Source of the DNA: Arhodomonas aquaeolei DSM 8974
GTDB lineage: Bacteria > Pseudomonadota > Gammaproteobacteria > Nitrococcales > Nitrococcaceae
DNA length: 64,000 nucleotides
Direction: 5' to 3'
Assembly: GCF_000374645.1 (NCBI RefSeq)
Contig: NZ_KB894812.1
Coordinates: 59,578 to 123,577, forward strand
In this document: positions 34,354 through 43,140 of the stretch, piece by piece
How positions within the stretch are numbered: position 1 is the stretch's first letter
Layout: each line of letters opens with the position of its first letter
The notes under the pieces: model-generated
The model's input: the letters and a program-made list of their open reading frames with translations, nothing else
The model's database searches: none
What the model was told of the DNA's origin: nothing
Translations under genes and position numbers: made by a program

Positions 34354-35887
34354 AGTTCCACGTCTCGCTGACGCGTTCGCCGCGCAGTTGCAGGAACAGC
34401 CTCAGGTCGGAGGGCTTCTCACCGTCCGGCGCGAGCCGGAAGCTCGCACGCCAGTGGCCGTCGGGCAGACGGTGGACGGTGACGTCCTGGGTGACCCCCG
34501 TGGACTGGCTGAGCTCCGCGGTTACCGGCTGCGAGCCGGCCAGGCCGTCGAGCTCACCGCCGGCGAAATCGACGATGAACTGGCGCAGGCTCTTCGGCGG
34601 CTTGTCCTTGGTACCGGGAATGGCCGCGTAGCCGATGCGGGTACGAACAGCGCGGGCCAGGTCATGCCCGGGGGGTGCACCTTCGAGGCTGCGCAGCTCG
34701 TAGCTCAGGGTCAGTGACTCCCCCGCCTCGAAGGGATCCTTCGGGCTCCAGAAGGCGACGATGTTGTCGTTGACCTCCTCGTCGGAGGGCAGCTCGACAA
34801 GGTGCACGGCACCCTCGCCCCAGCCCTCGCCGCGGGGCTCGACCCACATACCCGGCCGGCGGTGATAGTCCGCCTCGGCGTCCAGGTAGTGCTCGAAGTC
34901 GCGGTCTCGCTGAAGCAGCCCGAAGCCACGGGGATTGGTGTCCATCAGCGCGCTCTCGCGCAGCGCCCGCGGGTTGGTCAGCGGCCGCCAGATCCACTCG
35001 CCCCCGGCGGTGTGCATGGCCAGGCCGTCACTGTCGTGGACCTCGGGGCGGTAGTCATCGTGGCGGCGCACGCTGTTCTCGCCGTAGAAGAACATGCTCG
35101 TCAGCGGCGCGATGCCCAGGCGCTGGACGTCGTCCCGGGCAAACAGCCGGGCGGTCACCTCGACACGTGTGGACTCCCCGGGATGTATGCGGAACCGGTA
35201 CGCCCCGGCCAGCGACGGGCTGTCCAGCAGGGCAAAGACGGTGACCGTGGTGGCGCCCTCCTGCGGGCGCACCAGCCAGAACGCCTTGAAACGGGGGAAC
35301 TCCTCGCCGCTGGGCAGAGCCGTGTCGATGGCCAGTCCCCGCGCGGACATGCCGTAGCCTTCACCCCGGCCGAGGAAGCGGAAATAGGAGGCGCCCTGGA
35401 AGGCGATCACCTCGTCCGCGTAGTCCGGCCGGTTGAGCGGGAAATGCAGGCGGAAACCCGCATAACCGAGTCCCTGCGGGGGCTCGCCCTCGAAGATCTC
35501 TCCGCCGTCGTAGCGGAACAGGCCCGGGTCGAAGGGCAGCGTACGGACCTGACCGTTCTCCACCAGATGGATGGTTACCGGCTCGTTGTAGAGAAAGCCG
35601 GGATGGAATAGCTGGACCTCGAAGAGGCGTTCCCCCTTCCAGATCGCACGGTCCGGGCGGAAACGGATCTTGCGGTAGGCGTCGTAGTCCATCGACGCCA
35701 GCGACTCCGGCAGCGCCGTATCCGGCGCCTGGTAATCCTCGCCCGCGAGCGCGCGCGCCCGCTCGGTCACCCGCTCGAACACGCGGACATCGTCCCCGTC
35801 CTGAGCGGAGGCAACCGTGATGTGACCCGCAGCGGCGAGCACAACGGCGACAAGGGGGATCAGTGGCAGGCGGTTCCGTCGGCGCAT
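34325..35887 (-). CDS. opgG: Glucan biosynthesis protein OpgG
   Basis: A 520-residue periplasmic protein with a signal peptide (helix LIPLVAVVLAAAGHITVASA). The body matches OpgG/MdoG: DYDAYRKIRFRPDRAIW early, then SYFRFLGRGEGYGMSARGLAID, LTSMFFYGENSVR and WVEPRGEGWGEGAVHLVELP. It is needed for building or branching osmoregulated periplasmic glucans. The ATG at 35887 has GGAG upstream. Order opgG-opgH with overlap, as in enterobacteria. Confidence 0.93.
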   Translation of the reverse strand: MRRRNRLPLIPLVAVVLAAAGHITVASAQDGDDVRVFERVTERARALAGEDYQAPDTALPESLASMDYDAYRKIRFRPDRAIWKGERLFEVQLFHPGFLYNEPVTIHLVENGQVRTLPFDPGLFRYDGGEIFEGEPPQGLGYAGFRLHFPLNRPDYADEVIAFQGASYFRFLGRGEGYGMSARGLAIDTALPSGEEFPRFKAFWLVRPQEGATTVTVFALLDSPSLAGAYRFRIHPGESTRVEVTARLFARDDVQRLGIAPLTSMFFYGENSVRRHDDYRPEVHDSDGLAMHTAGGEWIWRPLTNPRALRESALMDTNPRGFGLLQRDRDFEHYLDAEADYHRRPGMWVEPRGEGWGEGAVHLVELPSDEEVNDNIVAFWSPKDPFEAGESLTLSYELRSLEGAPPGHDLARAVRTRIGYAAIPGTKDKPPKSLRQFIVDFAGGELDGLAGSQPVTAELSQSTGVTQDVTVHRLPDGHWRASFRLAPDGEKPSDLRLFLQLRGERVSETWNYVWDPDALP

Positions 35888-35931
35888 GGGCACTCCTTCC
35901 AGCGTCTCTGCCGGAACGGCTGCCCGTGCGT

Positions 35932-36183
35932 TCACCCCGTCTCGCTCTCCAGGCGGGCAAGGCGCGCCAGCGCCTGTCCGCGATTGTCGCCGCACAGCTC
36001 GGGCGTCGCCGAGAACCGTTCGCACACGTCGGGCCGCTCGGGGCTGGCGAACAGCCCGCAGCGGTTATCCGCGCTCAGGTGCACGCAGCGTACGCCCGCC
36101 GGTTTGCCCTCAGGCATTCCGGGCAACGGCGAGGAGATGGACGGCGCGATGCAGCAGGCGCCGCAGCCGATCCGGCATTTCAT
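35932..36183 (-). CDS. YkgJ-family cysteine cluster protein
   Basis: An 83-residue protein beginning MKCRIGCGACCIAP with the CxxxCxxCC signature of the YkgJ/UPF0153 group and four further cysteines (RCVHL, RCGLF, VCERF, LCGDN). It probably binds a metal or iron-sulfur cluster; function unknown. It starts two bases after the enoyl-CoA hydratase stop, so the two form an operon with the LysR gene. Confidence 0.85.
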   Translation of the reverse strand: MKCRIGCGACCIAPSISSPLPGMPEGKPAGVRCVHLSADNRCGLFASPERPDVCERFSATPELCGDNRGQALARLARLESETG

Positions 36184-36185
36184 GA

Positions 36186-36956
36186 TTATCCGTCACCCTC
36201 TGCCCCGAAGAATGCGGCCACCGCCTGCCGGTGCTCAACCGAATTGAGCTGTTCGGCGAAAACTGCCGCCTCGCGATCGACCGCCTCGTGCAGCCGGGCC
36301 CGCCACTGCGGGCCTCGCAACAGGCTGCGCGTGGCCGCGACAGCGCCGGCGGGCGCTGTCGCGATGCGACGACACCACGCCCCGGCGACCGCCTCCAGTG
36401 CCGGCGGCTCGCACACCTGGGAGACCAGACCGAGGCGCTCCCCCTCCCGCGCGTCGAAGCGTTCGCCGAGGATAAGCAGCCGCGCAGCCCGCTGTGGCCC
36501 GACCAGCTCGGGCAGCAGCAGGGTGCTCCCGAACTCCGGCACCAGACCGAGTTGGACGAAAGGCATGGCAAAGGTGGCATCGGTGGCGGCGATCACCGCT
36601 TCACAATGCAACAGCAGCGTCGTCCCCAGGCCAACGGCATTGCCGCGGACCTCGGCAACCAGCGGCCTCGGGCAGTCCACCACCGCATGCAGGAAGCGGA
36701 ACACGGGCTGCGTCTCCACCGCCTCACCGGCCTGCGCCAGCACCTGCAGGTCGTTGAGATCGTTGCCGGCGGTGAAGTCGGCGCCGTCGCCGCGCAGTCG
36801 GATCACGGACACCGCCGGGTCCTCGCCCGCCGCGGTGACCGCGTCGGTGAGCGCGGCGTACATCGGCTGCGTGAGCGCGTTGCGCTTGTCGGCGCGCATC
36901 AGCGTGATGATGCACACGCCGTCGTGCATCATCGTGTGGATACCGGTATCCGCCAT
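36186..36956 (-). CDS. Enoyl-CoA hydratase/isomerase family protein
   Basis: A 256-residue crotonase-fold protein. The first oxyanion region reads FTAGNDLNDLQ and the second AEVRGNAVGLGTTLLLHCE. The second hydratase glutamate position reads PFVQLGLVPEFGSTLLLPELVG, more like the PaaG/ECI isomerase branch than a classical hydratase. It starts by sharing a single base with the LysR stop (TGATG), so co-translation is likely. Substrate unknown. Confidence 0.83.
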   Translation of the reverse strand: MADTGIHTMMHDGVCIITLMRADKRNALTQPMYAALTDAVTAAGEDPAVSVIRLRGDGADFTAGNDLNDLQVLAQAGEAVETQPVFRFLHAVVDCPRPLVAEVRGNAVGLGTTLLLHCEAVIAATDATFAMPFVQLGLVPEFGSTLLLPELVGPQRAARLLILGERFDAREGERLGLVSQVCEPPALEAVAGAWCRRIATAPAGAVAATRSLLRGPQWRARLHEAVDREAAVFAEQLNSVEHRQAVAAFFGAEGDG

Positions 36957-37939
36957 CAGCTCTCCCTCCTCTCCTCGGCCGCCACCGCCTCGGCACGGCC
37001 ACGCCACTCGCTGGCGTCGAACTCCAGCCCCTCACGCTCCCACGGCGGCACCGGCGTGAACACCTCCACGAGGAAGTCCACGAAGGTCCGTACCTTGCGT
37101 GAGAGATGGCGGCGGTGGGGATAGAGCACGTAGAACGCCGAGCTCTCGTGGGGGTACTCGGGCAGCACGGGCACCAGGCGCCCGGCGCGGATATCCGGCA
37201 CCACCAGCCACGAGGACATGCGCGCCAGCCCGGCGCCGGACAGCGCCGCCTGGTAGAGGGCGTCGACGTTGTTGGCGCGGAAGTTGCCGGAGACGTGGAG
37301 CACCCGGCGCCCGCGTTCGGCGTCCTCGAATTCCCAGTCGTTGAACAGCTCCATCTCCGAGAGCGTCAGGCAGTTGTGCTCGAGGAGCTCCTCCGGGGTC
37401 CGGGGCACGCCGTGGCGTTCCAGGTAGGACGGGGCGGCACAGATGATGCGGCGGTTGACGCAGAGCTTGCGCGCGATGAGCGAGGGATCCTCCATCTGTT
37501 CGCGCCACTGGATCGCCACGTCGATGCCCTCCTCCACCAGGTCCACGTGGTGGTCGGTGAGCTCGAACTCCATGTTGATGTCCGGATAGCGCTCCAGGTA
37601 CTGGTTGATCCGCGGCAGGATCTCCATGCGCCCGAAGGAGACCGTGGCCGCCACCCGCAACCGCCCCCGGGGGTTCTCGTTGAGGGCGGTTATGGCGTCC
37701 TCCGCCTCCTCGATCTCCTGGATGATCCGGGCACAACGCTCATAGTACGCCTGGCCGGCCTCGGTGAGGCTGATGCGCCGGGTGGTGCGGTTGAACAGCC
37801 GTGCCCCCAGGCGGTCCTCGAGGCGGCGTATCTGCTTGCTGACCGCCGAAGGCGTCAGATCCAGATCCCGGGCCGCCGCCGAGAAGCTGCCCTCCTCCAC
37901 GGCCCGCGCGAAGATCATCATTTCGGCCGCCTTGTCCAT
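36956..37939 (-). CDS. LysR-family transcriptional regulator
   Basis: A 327-residue LysR-type regulator with a typical HTH (MDKAAEMMIFARAVEEGSFS, then LTPSAVSKQIRRLEDRLG) and an effector domain of the CrgA/DmlR type (IAVQW-like DVAIQWREQM). The frame stays open far upstream, but the ATG at 37939 gives the family N-terminus. A perfect GTGA-N7-TCAC LysR box lies 18 bases upstream. It is coupled to an enoyl-CoA hydratase gene. Confidence 0.88.
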   Translation of the reverse strand: MDKAAEMMIFARAVEEGSFSAAARDLDLTPSAVSKQIRRLEDRLGARLFNRTTRRISLTEAGQAYYERCARIIQEIEEAEDAITALNENPRGRLRVAATVSFGRMEILPRINQYLERYPDINMEFELTDHHVDLVEEGIDVAIQWREQMEDPSLIARKLCVNRRIICAAPSYLERHGVPRTPEELLEHNCLTLSEMELFNDWEFEDAERGRRVLHVSGNFRANNVDALYQAALSGAGLARMSSWLVVPDIRAGRLVPVLPEYPHESSAFYVLYPHRRHLSRKVRTFVDFLVEVFTPVPPWEREGLEFDASEWRGRAEAVAAEERRES

Positions 37940-38277
37940 GGGTGTTCCCCCGATTAGTGATTCCGGGTCACAAAGTTTTTGCCATTCGGCCGGATTGCGG
38001 CCGACAGCGGATGCGCTATTGTGCCATGCAACAAACGTTGGATGGCGCCTCACCGGATCGGCGGTTACATGAGACCGCGGGGTCCGGCCGGGAGCTTCCC
38101 GGCGACTATAGCAGCGGCACGGTACAGACACAGGGGTTTCGTCAAAAACACGGCCGATTCGTGCAACGACGGAACAGGTGATTGGCCTCGGCGACGGTCC
38201 AACGGATGCCCGGAACCAGAGAGAATACAGACAGAATTCACTTGTAAGCGCGTGGCCTGCCACGCAGGAGACCAGCA
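37940..38277. other. 338-base intergenic region, lower GC, promoter-like
   Basis: Besides the LysR box it holds a promoter-like pair on the plus strand, TTGCGG (37995-38000) and TATTGT (38017-38022), 16 bases apart. If used, it would give the small downstream gene a leader of about 250 bases. I see no tRNA or known RNA in it. Confidence 0.4.
37957..37971. promoter_or_regulatory. LysR-type operator (GTGA-N7-TCAC)
   Basis: A perfect 4-7-4 inverted repeat with the T-N11-A core, 18 bases before the LysR start, suggesting autoregulation. Confidence 0.5.
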
Positions 38278-38475
38278 ATGAACAGCAATGAGCCCATTGT
38301 TCACGAGGGACGTGTCGGGCTGCTCGAGATCGAGCCGGTGCTGCGCCGCAGCCGCCGGATGCGTAACGAGGCGATCGCCCGTTCGCTTCGGCGCTTCGCC
38401 CACGCGATCGGCAGCCACACGCGTCACCACGCCCACGAGATCGCCGGCCTCTTCCACACGCCGGCGGCCCGCTAG
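38278..38475 (+). CDS. Small basic protein, unknown (65 residues)
   Basis: A 65-residue, Arg/His-rich protein (EPVLRRSRRMRNEAIARSL, then FAHAIGSHTRHHAHEIAGLF) that I do not recognise. A CAGGAG site lies eight bases before the ATG. The likely single amphipathic helix and positive charge resemble small DUF1127-type RNA-associated proteins, but the motif does not match. It is followed by a ten-base-pair hairpin and a strong intrinsic terminator, so it forms an isolated transcript with an unusually structured tail. Confidence 0.65.
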   Translation: MNSNEPIVHEGRVGLLEIEPVLRRSRRMRNEAIARSLRRFAHAIGSHTRHHAHEIAGLFHTPAAR

Positions 38476-38486
38476 GGGCTTCCACC

Positions 38487-38515
38487 GGACGGAGCCACAG
38501 CCCAGGGCTCCGTCC
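38487..38515 (+). other. Perfect 10-bp hairpin after the small gene
   Basis: GGACGGAGCC (38487-38496) and GGCTCCGTCC (38506-38515) with a nine-base loop, 12 bases after the stop. It lacks a T run and precedes the true terminator by about 45 bases, so it may protect or regulate the message. Confidence 0.55.
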
Positions 38516-38559
38516 CGCCCGGAACCCCGTTTCCGGGACACTGTCTCTCCTCCTCCTTG

Positions 38560-38584
38560 GCCGACCCCCGGGTCGGCTTTTTTT
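38560..38584 (+). terminator. Intrinsic terminator
   Basis: GCCGACC-CCCG-GGTCGGC followed by seven T (38578-38584). It ends the transcript of the 65-residue protein. Confidence 0.9.
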
Positions 38585-38715
38585 GCGCCGCCCCCGTTGC
38601 CCCGGTTTCACTCCCCCGGCCACACGGCAGGCCACGGCACCGGTCACACGCCGGACCGGCAGACGTTTCGCCGGCGCGGCATCCCGTGGAGCGAGCGGGC
38701 CTTGTGAGCGGGCCG

Positions 38716-39396
38716 TCAGGAGCAGGCCGCCACACGCACCGCCTCGTCGGCCGGCCGATCGCCCGCCAGGACCAACTCCAGCGCCTCCAGCCCGAAGCTC
38801 AGCACCACGGCGGCATGGCCGTCCGGCGCCAGGCCACCGGCCTCGATCTGCGCGGACGTCGCGCGCCCGCAGTACCCGACCGGTATCCAGCCCTCGGGGT
38901 CCCGGGCCTCTATGGCCATGCCCCCGTCCAGCGGCCCCGCCGCGGGCAGAAGGCGGTAACGACCGACCAGCCCGGTCGCAGACACGCATGCCCGCACGAG
39001 CCCGGCCAGGTCGTGGCTACCGCTGTCGGCGCTGAGACGGACCATCAGGAGCTGATGCCGACGGCGGCCCGCATCGGCACCCCGCGTCGGCACCACCGGC
39101 CCGGGGGTGACGAGCAGCCGGTCCGCCGGCGGATCCAGCGCCTGGGTGCGCAACAGCTCATCGAGCCCCCCGAGGAGGTCGGCCCGGGGCAGGCCTCGCC
39201 GATGCTCGCCAAAGCCGCCGATATGCCAGGGCGAGAGCCTCAGGAGCTGCCGCGGACAGCCGTGCGCCGCGGCGACCCCCTCGTGCAACCGTGCGATCAG
39301 TCCCTGGAGCGTGTCCTCACCCTGGGCGGGATCGGTGCGATCCCGCCCGGTGAGGAGCAGCTCCTCGCGCATTCGTTGTTCCTCGCCGCCCTGCAT
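38716..39396 (-). CDS. srmL: Stand-alone PheS-related (class II aaRS-like) protein
   Basis: A 226-residue protein that aligns by eye with the catalytic core of the phenylalanyl-tRNA synthetase alpha subunit: RRRHQLLMVRLSAD (112-124) at the motif 2/HQ region, IEARDPEGWIPVGYCG (162-177) at the 'E.DV...G..E..GCG' region, and SFGLEALEL (200-208) at motif 3 'FGMGIERL', where the key Arg is Ala. It lacks the PheS N-terminal coiled coil and any PheT, so it is unlikely to charge tRNA. I recall a database family named PheS-related mystery ligase (SrmL); that name is from memory. It lies 35 bases after an attenuator-type terminator. Confidence 0.6.
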   Translation of the reverse strand: MQGGEEQRMREELLLTGRDRTDPAQGEDTLQGLIARLHEGVAAAHGCPRQLLRLSPWHIGGFGEHRRGLPRADLLGGLDELLRTQALDPPADRLLVTPGPVVPTRGADAGRRRHQLLMVRLSADSGSHDLAGLVRACVSATGLVGRYRLLPAAGPLDGGMAIEARDPEGWIPVGYCGRATSAQIEAGGLAPDGHAAVVLSFGLEALELVLAGDRPADEAVRVAACS

Positions 39397-39430
39397 GACC
39401 CTGTATCTCCATCGTTCGGGCCCCCAAACG

Positions 39431-39466
39431 AAAACGCCCCCGGATCCTGGGATCCGGGGGCGTTTT
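39431..39466 (-). terminator. Attenuator terminator upstream of the PheS-related gene
   Basis: On the minus strand the RNA forms AAAACGCCCCCGGATC paired with GATCCGGGGGCGTTTT, a nearly perfect stem with a four-base loop and a U run on the 3' side. It lies 28 bases after the leader-peptide stop and 35 before the PheS-related start, where it can only act as a regulated barrier (or as the azlCD terminator). Confidence 0.85.
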
Positions 39467-39494
39467 CGGCGTGGAGGCTGTCTGGGCTGAATCG

Positions 39495-39575
39495 TCAGAT
39501 AATGCACCGCCGTCCCGGATCATTGAACCCGGGCATAAACCAGTAAAAACCGAGACGGGCGATGGCTGCGATCAA
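39495..39575 (-). CDS. Aromatic-residue leader peptide (26 codons)
   Basis: A short frame starting at a TTG (39575) with an AGAGG site eight bases upstream and ending in TGA. Its first half reads (M)IAAIARLGFYWFMPGF, with consecutive Phe-Tyr-Trp-Phe codons at 39548-39537. This resembles the PheM leader of E. coli pheST ([14 protein letters not shown], from memory). The stall codons lie immediately before a hairpin arm that competes with an antiterminator. Expected role: ribosome stalling on scarce charged aromatic tRNA lets RNA polymerase read into the PheS-related gene. Expression is unproven. Confidence 0.65.
   Translation of the reverse strand: MIAAIARLGFYWFMPGFNDPGRRCII
39514..39533 (-). 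promoter_or_regulatory. Antiterminator-forming segments of the leader RNA
   Basis: Segment 1 (CCCGGG, 39533-39528) pairs with segment 2 (GATCCGGG, 39521-39514). Segment 2 is also an exact eight-base complement of the terminator 5' arm (CCCGGATC, 39458-39451). The pairings exclude each other, the hallmark of attenuation. Confidence 0.65.
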
Positions 39576-39602
39576 CGTGCTTACCTCTTGAACCTTGTCC
39601 CG

Positions 39603-39631
39603 ACGGTACCACCGGCGGGGACCTACGGCAA
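39603..39631 (-). promoter_or_regulatory. Putative promoter of the leader/PheS-related transcript
   Basis: TTGCCG (39631-39626), a 17-base spacer and TACCGT (39608-39603) on the minus strand. The -35 overlaps the last codons of azlD. It would place the start about 20 bases before the leader-peptide ribosome site. Confidence 0.4.
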
Positions 39632-39940
39632 CACCGCCGAGACGAGCCAGAGCACGACCATGCCCGAGCCGAGCACCCACAGCGTGTTGCGGGTACGCCA
39701 CGCAACCAGCGCCGCCACCAGTCCCGCGGCCACCCGGGCGGGCTCGAAGGGCGATTCGCCGCCGAGCAGGATACCGGGCACGACGAGCGCGGAGAGCACC
39801 GCCGCAGGCACATAACGCAGCGGCCGGCGCAGCCATCCCGGCATACCCCGATGCCCCACCGCCTGGATGAACGACAGCCTGAGGGCGAAAGTGCCGGCGC
39901 CACAGGCGAGGATGACCAGCCAGATGGTGGTATCGCTCAT
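39623..39940 (-). CDS. azlD: AzlD-family small membrane protein
   Basis: A 105-residue protein with three to four helices (IWLVILACGAGTFALRLSF; YVPAAVLSALVVPGILL; LWVLGSGMVVLWLVSAVL), matching AzlD, the small partner of the branched-chain amino acid exporter AzlC. It overlaps azlC by four bases (ATGA). Confidence 0.88.
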   Translation of the reverse strand: MSDTTIWLVILACGAGTFALRLSFIQAVGHRGMPGWLRRPLRYVPAAVLSALVVPGILLGGESPFEPARVAAGLVAALVAWRTRNTLWVLGSGMVVLWLVSAVLP

Positions 39941-40626
39941 GCCGCCCCCTGGGCGCGCTCGGCGACAACACCGGCGATGATGCCGGCCAGCGCCCCGGTA
40001 ACCATGCCGAGATTGAAGGGCATGCCATGGGCAAGCAGCGCGATCCCGCCGCCGGCCACGGCGGCGACGGCCATGGGCCGGTCATGGACGGTCGGCACCA
40101 TCAGCGCCAGGAAGATCAGCGGCACGGCGAAGCCGAGCTGCCAGGCCGGCGGCACCGCTGCGCCGATAAGGATGCCCGCCGCCGTGGCAGTGAGCCAGAC
40201 CACCCACAGCGGCAGCGCCGCGCCCAGGTAGAACCAGTGCCGGTTCTCCATCTCGGGATGACGGATGAAGCGCGTGATACACACCGCGTAGGCCTGGTCC
40301 GTGAGCAGATAGGCGAGGGGCGCCTTCCAGCGCGTGGGCAGGTACGCGAAATGCGGTGCCAGCGAAGCGCTGTACATGGCAAAGCGCAGGTTGATGATCA
40401 GCGCAGTGAGCACCACCACGCCGGCCCAGGCGCCGTCGCCGATAAGCTGTGCGGCGGCGAGCTGGGAGGCACCGGCGAAGATCACCAGCGACATGCCCAT
40501 GCTGGCGGCCACGTCGAGCCCGGCCTCGCGCGCCGCAATACCCGCCATCACGCCGAACGGCAGCGCGCTCGCGCTGATCGGCGCCATGGCCACCAGGCCC
40601 GCATTGAAGGCATTGCTCCGCGTCAT
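39937..40626 (-). CDS. azlC: AzlC-family branched-chain amino acid exporter subunit
   Basis: A 229-residue membrane protein with about seven helices. PISASALPFGVMAGIAAREAGLD, then MGMSLVIFAGASQLAAAQL and INLRFAMYSASLAPHF are typical of AzlC/YgaZ. With AzlD it exports branched-chain amino acids. An upstream GTG (40632) falls next to the AAGGGG ribosome site, so the ATG at 40626, five bases after that site, is the likelier start. Confidence 0.88.
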   Translation of the reverse strand: MTRSNAFNAGLVAMAPISASALPFGVMAGIAAREAGLDVAASMGMSLVIFAGASQLAAAQLIGDGAWAGVVVLTALIINLRFAMYSASLAPHFAYLPTRWKAPLAYLLTDQAYAVCITRFIRHPEMENRHWFYLGAALPLWVVWLTATAAGILIGAAVPPAWQLGFAVPLIFLALMVPTVHDRPMAVAAVAGGGIALLAHGMPFNLGMVTGALAGIIAGVVAERAQGAA

Positions 40627-41042
40627 CGACACCCCTTATCCCCCGAATTCCGTCACCTCCGCCCGCCGGGGGCTGAGAGCGTGTCAGTGTATCGTTCGAT
40701 CGGCCACATGCCACGCGCCCTCAGGGGCGCCGGGCATCGGCATCCCGGGTCTCCCCCCGCTGCACGCCACGTGGCCGCCATCGCCGGCCGGCGGCACAAC
40801 GACGGGGGCGCCGTCTCCCGCGCATGCACGTCCCTGACGCGGCGGTGACCCCGGTGGCGGGCCGGTATTCCTGAACCGGGGCGGCAGTGTGGCCGTCGTG
40901 AACGCGCATTTTCGCCACATACGACCCGCTCGCCCATCCGGATCGGCTCGCTGCCCCACGTCCCCGCCCGAATCCGGCCCGGTCCCACAGGCCGCCAGTG
41001 TACTGTGTCAGAATGCACCCAGGTTGGCGACGGGACCGTAAC
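40627..41042. other. 416-base divergent intergenic region, nothing recognised
   Basis: It separates azlC (minus) and yihY (plus). Long open frames here are shadows with low-complexity translations. I see a small CCGGT/ACCGG hairpin but no repeat, RNA gene or clear operator; promoters for both neighbours must lie here. Confidence 0.4.
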
Positions 41043-42373
<1,331 letters not shown>

Positions 42374-42377
<4 letters not shown>

Positions 42378-43132
42378 CCCCGGCCCACGGCGGCGACGAC
42401 CGGTTGATCCGGGATCTCCGGCTGCTGGAGGCCCTGGAGGCCCACGGCTCGATCAACGCCGCGGCGGAGGCGGCGGGCATGGGCTACCGCTCAGCCTGGA
42501 ACCGCATCGAGCGTATCGCCAACCTGTCGACGGTACCGTTGCTGGAGCGCCGCACCGGCGGGCGCCGGGGCGGCGGCACCCGACTCACGCCGGCAGGGCA
42601 GCAGCTGCTGACGGCGTGGCGCCGGCTTGCCGAGGAGCAGGCGCGACTGGGTGAGGCCGGCGGGACGGTGGAGACAGACACCGAGGCACTCGCGTTGACC
42701 CGTCGGCTCGCCCTGCGCACCAGTGCCCGCAACCAGATCTTCGGCCGGGTGACGCGCATCCGCTCGGACGCCGTGGAGGTGGAGGTCTGCCTCACCCTGG
42801 CCGACGGCACCCAGGAGATCGCCTCGGTGATAACCGCGGAGAGCCTGCGCGAGCTGGGTATCCGCGAAGGCGACGGCGTCCACGCACTGATCAAGGCCTC
42901 CACGGTGATGATCGCCACCGACGTCACGGCGGTAAGCGCACGCAACCGCCTCTCCGGCCGAGTCGCACGCGTGGTTCCGGGCACGGTCAACGCGGAGGTG
43001 GTCATCGAGATCCCGGGCGGGCAGACCATCGCCGCCACCATCACCCGGGACAGCGTCGAACGCCTCGGCCTGGCACCCGGCGTGGCGGCCACGGCCCTGT
43101 TCAAGGCCTCGAGCGTGATCCTCGGTATCTGA
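42374..43132 (+). CDS. modE: Molybdate-responsive regulator ModE
   Basis: A 252-residue ModE: an N-terminal winged helix (LEALEAHGSINAAAEAAGMG, YRSAWNRIERIANL) and two Mop/TOBE molybdate domains beginning TSARNQIFGRVTRI and VSARNRLSGRVARV. With molybdate bound it represses modABC. It is convergent with modC (eight-base gap) and co-translated with yihY via ATGA. A ModE-like box lies upstream of modA. Confidence 0.92.
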
Positions 43133-43140
43133 GCCGGCGC

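Noticed and set aside
38716..39507. Longer version of the PheS-related protein starting at 39507
   Set aside because: The extra 37 codons would be translated through the attenuator terminator, and they have no PheS similarity.
39467..39622. Low-GC stretch considered as a tRNA or tmRNA gene
   Set aside because: No cloverleaf or CCA end; the leader-peptide and hairpin explanation fits better.
40684..40959. 91-codon minus-strand frame between azlC and yihY
   Set aside because: No ribosome site, no similarity, and skewed composition; treated as intergenic.
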